Below are positions 20,396 to 31,475 of a stretch of DNA of 64,000 nt, piece after piece (the first letter of the stretch is position 1; each line of letters starts with the position of its first letter). The stretch is taken from contig CM055101.1 of assembly GCA_029204225.1 (NCBI GenBank), forward strand, positions 30,656,519 to 30,720,518. The letters are read 5' to 3'. Source of the DNA: Diphasiastrum complanatum. Lineage: Eukaryota > Streptophyta > Lycopodiopsida > Lycopodiales > Lycopodiaceae. Below the pieces are notes generated by a model. That model did no database searches, was not told the DNA's origin, and was given only the letters and a program-made list of their open reading frames with translations. A program made the translations under genes and the position numbers.

Positions 20396-20884
20396 AATGA
20401 GAAAATTAACTACCCTGAAAGCTGGAGCTATGATAGATCAAATTCCTAAATAACCATTCTGCTTCGATCCCTTATCCATTGAAGACAAGGAACTAGGAAA
20501 GGCAGAAATATATTCAGGATGGGCATAGATCAATGATTTGTAGGTTGGATCTTTTCTAGAGTACCTGGAAGAAAGCTTATAAAAATTTACAGCAGAGAAG
20601 GGCGCAACAGCACCCTATATGTAACTGGAGTAAAACCAGTGCTAAATTTGAACCCTCATCAAAAACAGAAAGGGCGGTTCACTTCTATTCAGCTGCAAAA
20701 TTGGAAAAGGAGCATGAAAATTTACCTGATTTACCATCCTGTGCTTGAGAATTGTTTCTTTGTCCAGAACTTTCATAGCCACAGATTCCCCAGTCTCTGT
20801 GTTTTGAGCAAATTTCACTTTGGCGAAGTTACCTTCACCAATCGTACGGCCTACCTCGTACTTGCCCACCTTGCGCATCACCAT
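14876..20884 (-). CDS. CIPK: CBL-interacting protein kinase (CIPK/SnRK3), 5' half, six exons
   Basis: Ser/Thr kinase that in plants is activated by calcineurin-B-like calcium sensors and phosphorylates ion transporters. Six exons on the minus strand join in frame to 176 residues: P-loop [11 protein letters not shown]-binding Lys in VAMKVLD, HRDLKPEN, DFG, and activation loop ending [12 protein letters not shown]. All five introns are GT-AG and fall between codons. Family members commonly read GEGTFAKV, so Asn replaces Thr in the P-loop. The wording resembles the intron-rich clade (CIPK3/8/9/23/24); FDKI-VH and the short [13 protein letters not shown] loop do not settle which one. The C-lobe, NAF/FISL and phosphatase-interaction domains are absent from the window and probably lie before base 1, beyond the hAT cluster. 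Start is ATG 20884 or the in-frame ATG 20878. No damage is seen in the six exons, so the gene may be functional. Confidence 0.9.
15116..15187 (-). CDS. CIPK: CIPK exon 5
   Basis: 24 codons, [20 protein letters not shown] then ALQQ. Acceptor GACAG, donor CAA|GTAAGT. Contains the Mg-binding DFG. Confidence 0.92.
15321..15428 (-). CDS. CIPK: CIPK exon 4
   Basis: 36 codons, [10 protein letters not shown] through GVYHRDLK. Acceptor TGACAG, donor AAG|GTAGCT. Contains the catalytic-loop Asp in HRD. Confidence 0.92.
15718..15789 (-). CDS. CIPK: CIPK exon 3
   Basis: 24 codons, [14 protein letters not shown] through GELFDKI. Acceptor TTTACAG, donor ATT|GTAAGT. Hinge region. Confidence 0.92.
15924..15986 (-). 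CDS. CIPK: CIPK exon 2
   Basis: 21 codons, [20 protein letters not shown] followed by E. Acceptor TTTTCAG, donor GAG|GTACCT. The C-helix region of the N-lobe. Intron 1 upstream is 4.74 kb and carries three retroelement pieces. Confidence 0.92.
16060..16297 (+). pseudogene. LINE (non-LTR) reverse transcriptase fragment
   Basis: Short frame with [20 protein letters not shown], matching the conserved non-LTR reverse transcriptase block GVxQGxxLSPxLF. No catalytic YxDD segment follows; the piece stops where the copia sequence begins at about 16298. It lies in CIPK intron 1, antisense to the gene. Confidence 0.7.
16298..18771 (-). pseudogene. Ty1/copia gag-protease-integrase, truncated before RT
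   Basis: Minus-strand polyprotein remnant in CIPK intron 1. The first frame (18771-16981) gives a gag domain ([20 protein letters not shown] onward), a zinc knuckle [14 protein letters not shown] in which the last Cys is Asn, a protease site reading [10 protein letters not shown] where DSGA is usual, a GAG-pre-integrase motif [10 protein letters not shown] with CKGC, and the integrase first Asp in HSDVCGP. A frameshift follows FIDDLSRFT and a TAG lies near 16920; the frame then resumes with RTDRGGEY and NGVAERKN, giving the second Asp and the Glu of the integrase triad. Sequence stops near 16298 before any RT or RNase H. It lies in the same direction as the host gene. Confidence 0.85.
19302..19735 (-). 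mobile_element. Primer binding site and 5' LTR of the intronic copia
   Basis: The minus strand reads ACA then TGGTATCAGAGCC at 19314-19302, the initiator-Met tRNA primer site used by most copia elements, just upstream of its gag. The LTR therefore occupies 19315 to about 19.65-19.73 kb. Its outer edge is uncertain. It contains three copies of a roughly 28-bp unit with GACTATTGGCTATTCAACTA (19510-19580). No 3' LTR was found, consistent with truncation. Confidence 0.7.
19733..20149 (+). pseudogene. LINE ORF1-like nucleic-acid-binding fragment
   Basis: Open frame of about 137 codons. It contains [40 protein letters not shown], then [20 protein letters not shown]. This resembles the C-terminal part of LINE ORF1 proteins, where a helix of the form KDxxLRxKVL is followed by LKGxxIxxxEDLTxxQ. 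It lies in CIPK intron 1, antisense to the gene. No zinc knuckle or RT is adjacent. Family call by eye only. Confidence 0.5.
20150..20392 (+). mobile_element. Probable LINE 3' tail ending in (TTTC)n(TC)n
   Basis: After the ORF come two CGTGAGAGATG motifs, a non-coding stretch with GACGTCTTTGTTCCGTCCGA and GGCATGGAAAAGACGTTAAT, and then simple TTTC and TC repeats to 20392. The layout is that of a non-LTR element end, here attached directly to ORF1-like sequence with no ORF2 between. Confidence 0.5.
20726..20884 (-). CDS. CIPK: CIPK exon 1
   Basis: 53 codons, [12 protein letters not shown] through KHRMVNQ. Holds the glycine-rich loop and the ATP-binding lysine. Donor is CAG|GTAAAT. An upstream in-frame GTG at 20896 is not needed. 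Confidence 0.92.
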
Positions 20885-21144
20885 ATCCCCTGCCACTAGC
20901 TCTGCCAGTTGAGGTCCTCATTCGAATGCTTCCTTCAGAATTCTAGTCCTCTTGTCACTTTCATCTCCGCTAAATTGATTTAGCATAAGTTCCGATCCAG
21001 TTCCTGCTTAGCTCCATCATCGGAGGAAATAATTATTGCTGATTAGGCACACAAGAAGCAGAAGAAAAAGTAGGACGAGGACGATAATGAGCCCGCCATC
21101 TGTTAATCGAAACCTGTGAGGCCCGAGCGCCAGCTGGCAATGTT

Positions 21145-21152
21145 CCACGTGT
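21145..21152 (-). promoter_or_regulatory. G-box/ABRE-like element upstream of CIPK
   Basis: Minus strand reads ACACGTGG about 260 bp upstream of the CIPK start codon, the core of ABA-response and G-box elements. Transcription start and a clear TATA box were not identified, so whether it is promoter or leader is unknown. Confidence 0.35.
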
Positions 21153-21639
21153 TGAGTGCTCATTGGCCATAATATCCTGATACGTACCCTTCACCAACAT
21201 CCATCTCACGCAATGCCCCAAAATAAAAGGCTCAATCCAGACAGTCTTTCAAAACAAACGCTCCCTAAAGGAAAACAAATAGCACATGCCGCCTCCTCGC
21301 GTCATCTCTGTCTTTCTTTTCCTCGTGTCCTTTATCTCTTCATCTTCTCATCTGCGTGGGTCCACCCTACTACTACCAGGTACTTTCTACAGGGGCACTA
21401 GGAACTCTGAGCTCTCCCAGCAACTAGAATTATGTCAAAAAAAAAAGGATTGCATGTGCCCACATGCACATCCACAAGAATTTAGTCCTAGAGACAAGGT
21501 GCACACACTAGTGATAGATACTAGGCTGGGTTCTAGGATTTGGTAGCACATTCTACAACACCTTCTTGCGCATCTATGAACTAACCTTCACCATGACTCT
21601 CTTGGTCCCAAAAAGACTAGCAAATTCGAGAACTACTAA

Positions 21640-22110
21640 GTGAAAGCAATGCTCGCTCGCTCTCGCGCTCTCTCGCTCTCTCTCTCTCTCTCTCCCCCCT
21701 TTTTTTTTGAAGGGTTTATCCTATTTTTTTGTTGGGAAGATATAAAAGTGAGAATGATTCAAGAATTCATCTTTTTCTTAGTTAATGCTCCTAGTTATTG
21801 TCCTTTGGCCTTTCTGTGAAGCCTAACCTTGGAGAGAGAGACAGAGAGAGAGAGAGAAGAAGAAGTCCTACCCAACTCACAACTTACTAGGTACTTTCCT
21901 TTTGAGGGGCTTATCCATAAAAATTTTCTTGGGAAGAATAAAATTAAAAAATTCACCAATTTGTTTTTTTTTTTACTAGTTGTGGTCTCAATTATTTTGG
22001 GCCCTCTTTTTCATGCTCCTAGGTGCTTTCCTTGGAGAAGCTTATCAATATATTTTTCTTAGGAAGGTACAAAACTAGAAAAACTTACCAATCCATTTTT
22101 CTTTTCAGTT
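21640..22110 (+). repeat. (TC)n plus decayed tandem repeat
   Basis: (TC)n at 21657-21693. Three diverged units around 21715-21790, 21890-21960 and 22015-22095 share TTTGAGGGGCTTATCC, TTTTCTTGGGAAGA and a following AATTCACCAAT-like segment, spaced roughly 120-160 bp. Confidence 0.55.
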
Positions 22111-22256
22111 TAGAATCATTCAAAGCAAGTGCTTCGTAAAGCGTAAACCATGTTATCATGTGCTTCTTAAGTTTGAGATGCTTCTTAATCTAAGAAAATT
22201 TCATCTAAAAGCTAATTCGATCTCCTTGTTTTGTTATATTAACATCTCTCTAAACT

Positions 22257-22830
22257 AAGAATTTGCTTGTTGATGTACAAATATTCACAATCATGGTAGG
22301 AAATCATGTGAAAAAAGTATTCCATCTATTGGGTTTTTATATGTTAGCAAGAGATAATGTACACCTGAATTTGTTGTTGATGTAACAACGTTCAAAGTCA
22401 TGATAGGCAATCCTACGAACGAAATATTTTGTTTAATGGATTTTTTTTAATTATCAAGAGATAATGTACATTGAAATTTGCTTCTTTATGTTCATGAAAG
22501 GTAATCATCTTAAAAAGATAATCTATTTAATAAAAAAAATGATGGTAACAAGAGAAAACGTACACCTAAATTTGCTTCTTGATGTAACAACATTCAAAAT
22601 CATGAAAGGGTTCCACTTCGACCACTACATCATTGACGTATAGGAGCCATGTGCTCCACATTAAGGCTTGGCCAATTAGTAGATGTTTAGTGTATATTTG
22701 TACAAAATCAAAAGCTAGTATCAAGTAATTCTTGGTTACAAAATAATCACTGGAAGCAATCATTTGAAATGATTCTATTTATCAGAGTCTATTGATAAGA
22801 GAACCTACACTGAAATTTGTTTCTAGATGT
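22257..22830 (+). repeat. Decayed tandem repeat, about 105-bp units
   Basis: Repeated blocks start TTGATGTAACAACGTTCAAA or a variant, continue with CATGAAAGG and end AGAGATAATGTACACC-AAATTT. Units begin near 22268, 22371, 22478 and 22573, with a weaker one ending near 22820. Confidence 0.65.
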
Positions 22831-22854
22831 ACCAAGGGGGTGGGCCTTGAGTGA

Positions 22855-22987
<133 letters not shown>

Positions 22988-23035
22988 AAAGATTGGTTTA
23001 CATTAGAATTTTATTATAAGTCAACCAATTCCCTA

Positions 23036-23213
23036 TAGAGAGATAGAGAGATGCCTAGCTAGCATTGAAGTTAGATCAACTAACTCGAATAAATGATATC
23101 ATTACTTAGCTAGTTAAAATAATAGATTAGCTACCCTGAATTATTAATATGGTTCAATCATTTTTTTTATTCTTACAAGTATATCAAATTAGAATCATTT
23201 TCTAGCTAGCAGC

Positions 23214-23255
<42 letters not shown>

Positions 23256-23420
23256 CCTAGCTAGCACTGAAGTTAGATCAACTAACTTGAATAAATGATA
23301 TTTTCCAGTTTTTATACTTAGCTAGTTAAAAAAATGGATTAGCTACCCTAAATTGATATGGTCCAATCATTTTTTATTTTCACGTGCATATCAAAGTAGA
23401 ATCATTTTCTACCTAGCTTT
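23036..23420 (+). repeat. Two-copy tandem duplication of about 185 bp
   Basis: GCCTAGCTAGCATTGAAGTT at 23053 and GCCTAGCTAGCACTGAAGTT at 23256 begin two copies that stay alignable through TTAGATCAACTAACT, TTAGCTACCCT and AGAATCATTTTCTA. Each copy is headed by a GA repeat, and the second (GA)n is expanded. Confidence 0.8.
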
Positions 23421-23979
23421 AGGGTCAAATGTTTTTCAATTTTACATATTCTCATCACATTTGCACACAAAAGGTAAAACATGCATTGTTGACATATATT
23501 TTGACTCCATTGGAAGGTCATAAAGAATATTAAAAAATAAGATAATTAAATGCATCGTAGAATGACAGTTGTAATCATGTTCTCACATTCACAAATTACA
23601 ATAGTAGATTTTATATTTGTCGACAATTTGTTGTGACAAAAAATTTGGAATGTATTAACAAAAAAAAACACGTCATTGGACAGTCACAATTGAATCTAGT
23701 GATGATTGAAATGGAGAGTATGTCGCATAACCTAAGCATCATTCAACGGTAGTTACAAAGTTTGTTATGTTAAATCACAAAGAATTATAATCATAATCAA
23801 GGTGAGAGTTGAATCAAGTTATGGTACACAAGCTAACGTTGATCTGTTCTAACATTATTTAATCCTAAATCTTCTTTAGATTTGGCTTAATCTAGTTTCA
23901 TGTGTTACTTGATCATTTGATTTTTGTTTTATGCAATCATGTTTTAATTGTAGCTATTATTTTTAGTCCATGAAAATCT

Positions 23980-24080
23980 ATAAAGTCTGTGATTGCATGA
24001 GAACATGTGTTACATGAAAAGATAAATGTACCACTAGTGCGTAAGTCTGTGATCGCATGAGAACATGTGTTAGGTGAAAT
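23980..24080 (+). repeat. Short tandem duplication, about 58-bp period
   Basis: AAGTCTGTGATTGCATGAGAA and its one-base variant are each followed by CATGTGTTA. They are the two copies of a short duplication. Confidence 0.7.
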
Positions 24081-24809
24081 ATACATCCAACAAGAATTTG
24101 CATAAAAGCCAACTTAGAGAAGTTGGCAAGTCCAACCATTCATAACTTAGAAGTACAGAAATCTCAAACAACTCAAAATCCATCCTAAAAGGTGGCAAAG
24201 ACAAAGATGAGTCATTCATGAAAATCCCAAAGTCATAGTGGTCACCGAACCAACTACATGACATAGCAATGGGCCAAAGCACCAATGGCGTGAACTCTAG
24301 CGTGCCAACAACCAAAATAGGTTGAAATAAGGGTGAAATGGTAATCATTTCCATAAATTTATTTTATTATATTTGAAAGAGGTTATATTCATACTTGGTC
24401 TTGGGGCCACCAACTCATGTTAGACATAGAGCTTGGCTTGTGTTGGTATAAGGAATTGAGACCTGGTGACTAGATTCCTTTTGCTTGTTGAATTGTGCAA
24501 GTTTCTATCTGTCAGACTACCCCTATAGTTCTATTATCTAATATGACCTATGCATCCCCTTTGTCCTAGATAAAAATATTTTTTGGTAAAGCAAGTTTTT
24601 TTGGACTTAGTTTTTATTTTGTTGATTAAGCTTGCAAGCTTGGCAGAATTGGTAAAGCTGGTGGAACTGGGTCCCAAGAGCTACCTAGGTTGGCATAATC
24701 AACAACTCCTAGACATTGGTCCCAGGAGCTGTTTAGGACCTAACTCGCTTTTATTTTTAACTAATGAATGAAATACTGATGTGATCACTAGGTTGGACTT
24801 ACATGTGAC

Positions 24810-25150
24810 AAAAAATATCCTTTAATGTTGACTTTTTATCAAACTCCATTGACCAACCTCCAACCGCAAAAATTACGAAGGCTGTGGACTGCTTTTCTGT
24901 GCCCGCTTGTAGCTAGTGAAAGAGAGAAGTTGTATCATATATCAGTACATTCTCACGATTGATTCAGTATTGCTTTAAAATGCATCGGCACAACAATGAG
25001 ACCATGACCATAGCAAGTGTCTGAATCTCACAAGGATTCTTGCTTGGATCAATCATGGTGTGTTTGGCCTTGCCTTGGAACAAGGCAATACTATGTGTTG
25101 AGGTAGGTCAATGGAGTTTGAAAAAAAGTCAACATTAAAGAATACTCTGT
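24810..25150. mobile_element. Small fold-back element
   Basis: The arm CTTTAATGTTGACTTTTTAT continuing to CCATTGACCAACCTC (24819-24860) is matched inverted at 25096-25140 with few mismatches, around a spacer of about 235 bp. A (GA)n tract follows the right arm. Size and structure suggest a MITE; no target duplication identified. Confidence 0.55.
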
Positions 25151-25166
25151 GATGATGACCTAAACT

Positions 25167-25199
<33 letters not shown>

Positions 25200-25204
<5 letters not shown>

Positions 25205-26560
25205 CTAACTAACTAGCTAAGGCTCTTTCAAGTCTAGAAAATTCTTCTAAATAGAAGGTTTCGTTGACAATCAAGCTTCCCTAGAAGGGAAATAGAACTA
25301 AGCAAATAGATATAACTTGAGAGTTGTTTGTTTGCTATGCTTATACATTTTCAGTCCCTTCTGGTTTCTAACTTTAAAGAAGAGAGTATATATGATATAC
25401 TTGCATACCATATGAGACAAGTTACTGTTACCCACTCTCTAGTATATCCTCATGACTCACGAGCTTACAAGACACCATTAACCTGCATTCTACATTTTGC
25501 AATCACATCACTTTGTGAGACCAAATATTTTTCCATATACAACGGAAACCCAATAATATGGACAAAATTGATTATAGGATTAAACACCCTCAGCAAATAA
25601 ATTATTGTTAATAAAAGTTGGCTTGCACAAAAGTATTCTCTCTAAAACTGGGACTAGGAATTATTAATGGGCTCAAGAAAGTCACGAAACAATTCTAAGT
25701 CGCTCTCTATGCAACAACAGTCCGTAACTCCCTTGCAGTCCCCTCGGTGCCAACATAAAGGTCTATGATCCCATCCCCTTTACACGTGAATGTTCTTGTG
25801 AGAATGATTTTTGGATTACAACAACAGAAAACAAGTTGTTAATGAAGTTAAACAACAGAAAGATTTACTTGTAAAAATCTGAAGACTGCTCTGCCCCCCA
25901 CTCACACTGGTACTCCATCATTCAAGGCCAATTTGTTGTTGTTGTTATCAAAAAACTAGTCGGATTTAAGGGAAAATGCTGACTTGTCAACTTTACGGCC
26001 AACTTTTCGGTTCAAGTACATGTCTTTGGCTCCATTGCGTTGAAACACTAACATAGACAAGTTCCTTACCTGTATGTAGGAATTTCAATCTCGCACATAT
26101 CCCACCTGGGTGAGGATGATCCAATGGCGATATAATTTCATGTCGAAGCATGATGTCGTGGCCTCGAGGTCAAAAACCTAGTCGGGACAAACCAACATAC
26201 CTTAAAAAAATAAAGTTTTTAGAGTTGTGCAATTAGATCGATGGGGTTAAATCCATATCCACGAGAATTCTTGAATGAAAAAAAATTGCACTCTGATTAA
26301 TATCAACAGTGAGTACAATAGCATGAAGTAATAACTTCAGCTTGTTGAGTGTGATAACGCTGGCTACAGATAACTCTGATTGAAAGAGAAATTCAATTAA
26401 CACTTACATAGCTTGATTCAGCTAGTATATATATTTACAAGTGTTGAGATAAAAATATCTCATGCCTTAACTGCCATTTACTCCAGTTTTGCATCTATAC
26501 AAAAGTTGGTAACCGCCCTTAGGATATTTGTTTCTCAAGCCTTTTAGGGTTGATGATAAG
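25200..26560. other. No gene recognised
   Basis: Ordinary A/T-rich plant intergenic sequence. A (GA)n tract ends near 25200. Only short open frames without recognisable domains. Confidence 0.5.
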
Positions 26561-27125
26561 TTGGCGACGTAGGTCTGCCAATGTAGCAAGCACGCGAAAA
26601 ACCCGAAAAACCTGAAGGTGCAAAGGTGCCCTTAGACGTAAGGTGTGTAAATCCTGAAGGCCAAAAAACCCGAAGGTGCCCGTTAGACTGAAGGCATGCA
26701 AATCTTGAAGGTGCCCTTAGACTTAAGGTGTGTAAATCCTGAAGGCGCCCTTAGATTTAAGACAGCGAAGAAGCCGAAAAAGGAGAAAAAGTCGAAAGTG
26801 CCTTATACTGAAGGCAGTGAAGAAGGCGAAGGTGCTTAGACTAAAGGTAGCGAAGAAGGCAAAGGTGCCTCAGTTTTAAGGCTAAGCCCTAAACCGAAAA
26901 TGATGAAGATGCCTTAAAATGGTTTTAAGGCATTCTGGGTACTTTGTCGCATTTTTCACAAAGAGGTGAAAAAAAGGCGAAGGTGGTCTAGAAATGGTTT
27001 CTAAGTCATTCTGGCCAGTGTGTCGCATTTTCCGTGAAGGCATGAAAAAAGGGCGAAGAAGGCGAAAAAAAAGCAAAGGTGCCTTAGATCGTTTAAGGCA
27101 TAAAGAGAAAAACTTTAAAGGGAAA
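26560..27125 (+). repeat. Decayed tandem repeat with AAGGTGCC words
   Basis: At least ten units containing GAAGGTGCCCTTAGACT or GCGAAGAAGGCAAAGGTGCC, with spacing of about 40-60 bp, drifting from one end of the block to the other. Later units are A-rich (AAAAAGGCGAAG). No coding frame is conserved across units. Confidence 0.7.
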
Positions 27126-27519
27126 AATGTAAAGGTCCGAAATCGTGTTGTCAGCCTTCTGTATTCAAGATGCTCATTACTCAACGATTTTTAAGGCTGA
27201 GCATAAGAAATCTAACAAAACAGTGACATCATATAGAGCTTCGGTTCTTGTTAGTATATTAACAAATAAAGAGGAGCATCAACAATATTATCTTCTAAAT
27301 TTCATGCACAAACAATATAAGAAAATTATTACGTAGAATAGGTGATAGATTGTTGGTACCGTCATGAATAGGAGGAGAACCTGCACTAAACTCTGTTGTA
27401 TCGTGTCCCCTCCTTCAGATATAGGTGTTTGAGCTCCAGGCTCCTTTGCCACAAAGCCACTATCCAGCCGACGTCTAGATCGATGCCCGGTTTTTTCGGC
27501 GTATTTGTGCTTTTGCCTT

Positions 27520-27955
27520 GAAGTAGATCCAATCTCTGCTTGTGAACTTGGGTTCACATTCAAGCTGGAGAGGAGATGTAGATACTCGTAAATCCACATT
27601 TGAATTTACATTCTTCTTCAACGGCGGGGCTATCTCCTGGAACATTCGTAAGCAAACCTCTGTCGCTCTCTCTTCAACAGAAGCAGTGTATATCGCTGCT
27701 TCACAAGCTATTAAACTTAACAGTTTGGTTGAGAAATTTACTATCAAACATTAGTCTGAATCAATACACTCCGACTAATATACTATGTGATAATCAGAGT
27801 GCCATTGCCTTATCGGCCAATCCTAGATTTCACTCTAGGAGTAAGCACATTGAAATTCGGTATCACTATATCAGGGATAAGATTCTTAACAGAGAGGTAA
27901 GCTTAACGTATTGTCGAACGCAAGACATGACAGTAGATGTACTTACTTAGGCATG
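27520..27955 (+). pseudogene. Ty1/copia RNase H fragment
   Basis: Reads WRGDVDTRKSTFEF, GGAISWNIRKQTSVALSSTE and AVYIAASQA, then after one frameshift DNQSAIALSANPRFHSRSKH and IEIRYHYIRDKI. These are the standard end of copia pol. No RT is found upstream; the sequence before 27500 is unrelated. Confidence 0.85.
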
Positions 27956-28034
27956 AGTATTGATGCATATAACAAATTTTGTGCATCACTTAGTCTGAAG
28001 ATCAAGGCATTCATGAATCCAGATTAAGGAAGGA

Positions 28035-28500
28035 TGTTGGATTTAGTCCTCTACTCTCATGAATCCCATATTAATCAAGTTTATGTTGCTGCATATTTAC
28101 TCTCATTGTCACGCGGTTTGCAAAGCATCAAGAAAAGAATTCACTTGATTAATCTCATTATGATTCCTGTTTCGACTACATGACACTTATATTGGACGGA
28201 GCCAAGCCTATGTTCAAAAGGAAACTGCAGTCTAATTGATTGCTTTAGAACACATTTCTTTCAAAGAGGTGCACTAGGAGATATATTCTCAAGCTAGGCA
28301 AGAGGATGCAGTTGTGAGGGTTTGTAGATACTCAAACTTGAGTTCCACACTATGAGGGGGGGCTCCATTGGAAGTGGACACAGAGAAAAAAATCTGGTTG
28401 AACAAAGTTCTCCATCAGAGTAGTTCAACCAGGAGTAAACCTAAAAATGTCTACAAGACAATGGCCAATTACTTTACATGTGGCCTAGAAGCTTGCATAT
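28035..28500 (+). mobile_element. Likely 3' LTR of the copia at 27.5 kb
   Basis: After the RNase H comes the purine run AAGGAAGGA and then TGTTGG, the usual polypurine tract plus LTR start. The right edge was not defined, and no second copy was found in the window. Confidence 0.5.
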
Positions 28501-31069
28501 GTCATTAGAAACTTTTTAGAAGTATCAATGCTTCCACTCGATGACCATCTTATTGATAAAACCACGAATACCCCAAAACTTGTATTTCATCCTTTGTTTG
28601 GCCAAAAGAGAATTGAACATATTTCACTTGTATGTTCACTTTTATGTAGGTGGGGTGAGCTCAACTCCAAACCTCAAGGAGAGAAGAATCATTCACCAAC
28701 ATATAGAAGTATATGTATGCATTTCAATTGAAAGACATAAGAATCTATTGCATCTTCACTTTATGAATTATGTTGAACATTGTATCGATGGGCGATTTAT
28801 TTTTTTGTCAATCTCTTAAATGGCATGGACACACTCTTTTCATTTGAATATTCATATCACCAAATTTCCTCTCGCCATAGTTGATTGCATATATTTCTGG
28901 TGTTTCAAATTGAGGTACCAAACTTAATGTTGTAAGTTTTGAATTGATATAAGCAAGATAATTCATATTCAATCATATCTATAAGATTTAATGCATTTAG
29001 TACGTGTGCCACCTTGTGACCATACAACCCCAATTCTCATGCGAGGGAAGATGTCACCACTTTCCAAAGGGTAGGTACTAAGGGTTGGGAGAGTAGACTA
29101 AACTTTCATCAGCCCATATAGATTCAAGGCACTGAACCAATTGACCTAAAATTCATGGTGACCATCTCATCAGTACCTGACACATGTTGGTGTCACCCTT
29201 CAGCTGGACCAAGTAGATAACATTAGGCTGGAAAATGCATTTAAAAAGCATACCATGTGCTAGTGTTGATACTTTTTCGCATTCGTACTTGTAACAACGA
29301 TGCAGCTCCAGGCAGCATAAATAAAGATCCAACTGAGCTTGCATAACTATTCCAACTTTGCCGTTATATAAGTGGCATATGTAATTGACAACATATGTTC
29401 CTCTAGTTGAGGTCAGGATTTCAACTCCAATTAGTCGCACAAATGAGTGGTATATAGGACAGTAAAAACTATTCCAGACTAGGTTACAATAGATTACATA
29501 AAATCTTTGATATAAGCTTATTTCAAAATAGTCAGATTAAGACTTGGAGCAAAATTGAAGCCCATATACAAAGCTCCAAAAGGTTGTCAATAACTTATAA
29601 GTCAAACCATTCCACATCCAGAAAGTTTTTGTTTAGAATATTTTGCTTAGTTAAAGCATCGTGGGAAATTATTGTAATAAAATGGAAAATCTTATTTAAA
29701 TCTTATTTATTCATATGGGAATGGGTGCAAATCTTGGATCTATGATGGTTTATACCTTACAGTCTTCAATAAGTTGGCATACAGGTCTAAGCCACTCATT
29801 TGATTGCTTCTGTAGACACTGTGTGATTATAAAGCCTCTTGGAAAAAGTTCAAAGAACCCAGAAAACATAAAACTCACCTCAAAGCATGTTACGATTGCT
29901 TTGTGAGTTGCACATCTGCTAAGCACAAGCAGTTGGTCTAATCAACACCAATTTAGATTCTTCTAAGCTGTTCAAAATGTCACAGCCACAGTCCACATCA
30001 TTGTGGTGGCCCATGCAAGCTTTCCAAGAAAAAACTTGCAAGAATATGCAGGGTAACTTGAAACCATAAGACTGCCCTGAGGATGTATTGCCAACCAGCA
30101 CAGGACATAGATGACAATACCCAACTAGAAAGGCCTACACCTTACTTTCTGCTCACAAATGTGCAAGATCGCTTTCACCCTCGAGCATAATATAAAACAT
30201 CATAATGAGCACACGCATCTTTATTTACAAGTTTCTGTTATCAAGTCAAATAGCACTAAAAGTAGTAAATGGTGTTCTGAAACACTTCATACTGTTTACC
30301 AGACTATTTACTTCAAGACTATCCACTTGAGATATGGTCTTGTGCAATGCAAGAAATCTTATTTCATTCCCATTAACAAACTGTAGAATGGGAATGACAT
30401 TGTGCATCAGAAAAATGGACTAAGCAGATATTTATCGGCTCGGAGGTTGAATATAAAATCCCTTGGCAGCAAGCATGGGAAACAGAGAGAAACAACTATT
30501 GCTAGACTTCAATCTTCCAATTGAAGCTGAGCATATTGTCAGATTGATTCATTTGATTTTTGGTAAAACAATAAAAGTTATGTTAGGCTTTAAAATGAAT
30601 ATTGTGCTTGCTTATGAACAGAAGATCCATAACAACAAGGTTATTCTGCTCTCACGCAATCCATATGAGAACAACCAGGCAATATAGGCATGTACAGTAT
30701 GATTTACAGTGGGTTGTACATTTAACAGCTATTTCTCAATATGGAGCTAAGAAATTTTCTTGTTCCTCGTTCTTGAGGAAGCGCATTGTCTAAGTATGAG
30801 ATTTTGCCCAAACTCTGCCAAGTCTCCATTGGTCACCATTTCTTTTGCTTCCTTCACAAAATACACGAAAGATGAACAGGAACTTGAAATATGTTGTCAA
30901 TCCAGATCAATCACGTCTTTTTCTTATTTTTGTTTTTCTTCTTTTCCATGGATGAAGCTGCATAGAAAGATATGCTCACATTAGAGATTCAAAATTTCCT
31001 TCAATACACAAGTATGTCCTAGCTTGTGAGGGAGTGGGAGTCAAAACCATATATGAATTCGAACAGAAC

Positions 31070-31070
<1 letters not shown>
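28501..31070. other. No gene recognised
   Basis: Low-complexity-free A/T-rich sequence with short open frames only. A minus-strand frame at 29153-29440 is open for 95 codons but matches nothing I know and has no splice context. Microsatellites bound the region on the right. Confidence 0.45.

Positions 31071-31109
<39 letters not shown>
31071..31109 (+). repeat. (TC)n microsatellite
   Basis: Uninterrupted CT/TC dinucleotides. Confidence 0.97.
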
Positions 31110-31112
<3 letters not shown>

Positions 31113-31426
31113 AATCCACATTTGCAGGAGAGGCTAGTTCCAGAAAAAAATGTGGCTTGCCCCATATTTTAAAGCTGTACATCTGTTCTGACGTGACGAT
31201 TATCTTCAAGCACAGAGCAAGCCTTTGCCAGAGTAGCATTCATATGTTTTCAGATTTTCAAATATTTGAAGCATTTCCTTGCTGTTTTAGGTGTTCTATA
31301 GAGGGCTTGGATGCATAGAAGTGTTAATATCAGTGTTGGGGGGCGAAGTACATCAAAAAGGTGTATAAACTGAAAAAAATGTGTATGAACGACCATGTAA
31401 AAGCAACAATATCATTCAATCTACTG

Positions 31427-31430
<4 letters not shown>

Positions 31431-31473
<43 letters not shown>
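31431..31473 (+). repeat. (GA)n microsatellite, followed by a short direct repeat
   Basis: GA dinucleotides. A segment with CCTAAGA(G/A)AATA...GCTGCATCAT...GACAT...GTAGAAACATTTAC occurs twice, at 31476-31540 and 31611-31675, about 135 bp apart. Confidence 0.85.

Positions 31474-31475
<2 letters not shown>

Noticed and set aside
29153-29440. Minus-strand 95-codon frame as a gene
   Set aside because: No recognisable domain, no convincing start or splice context, and length within what A/T-rich intergenic sequence gives by chance.
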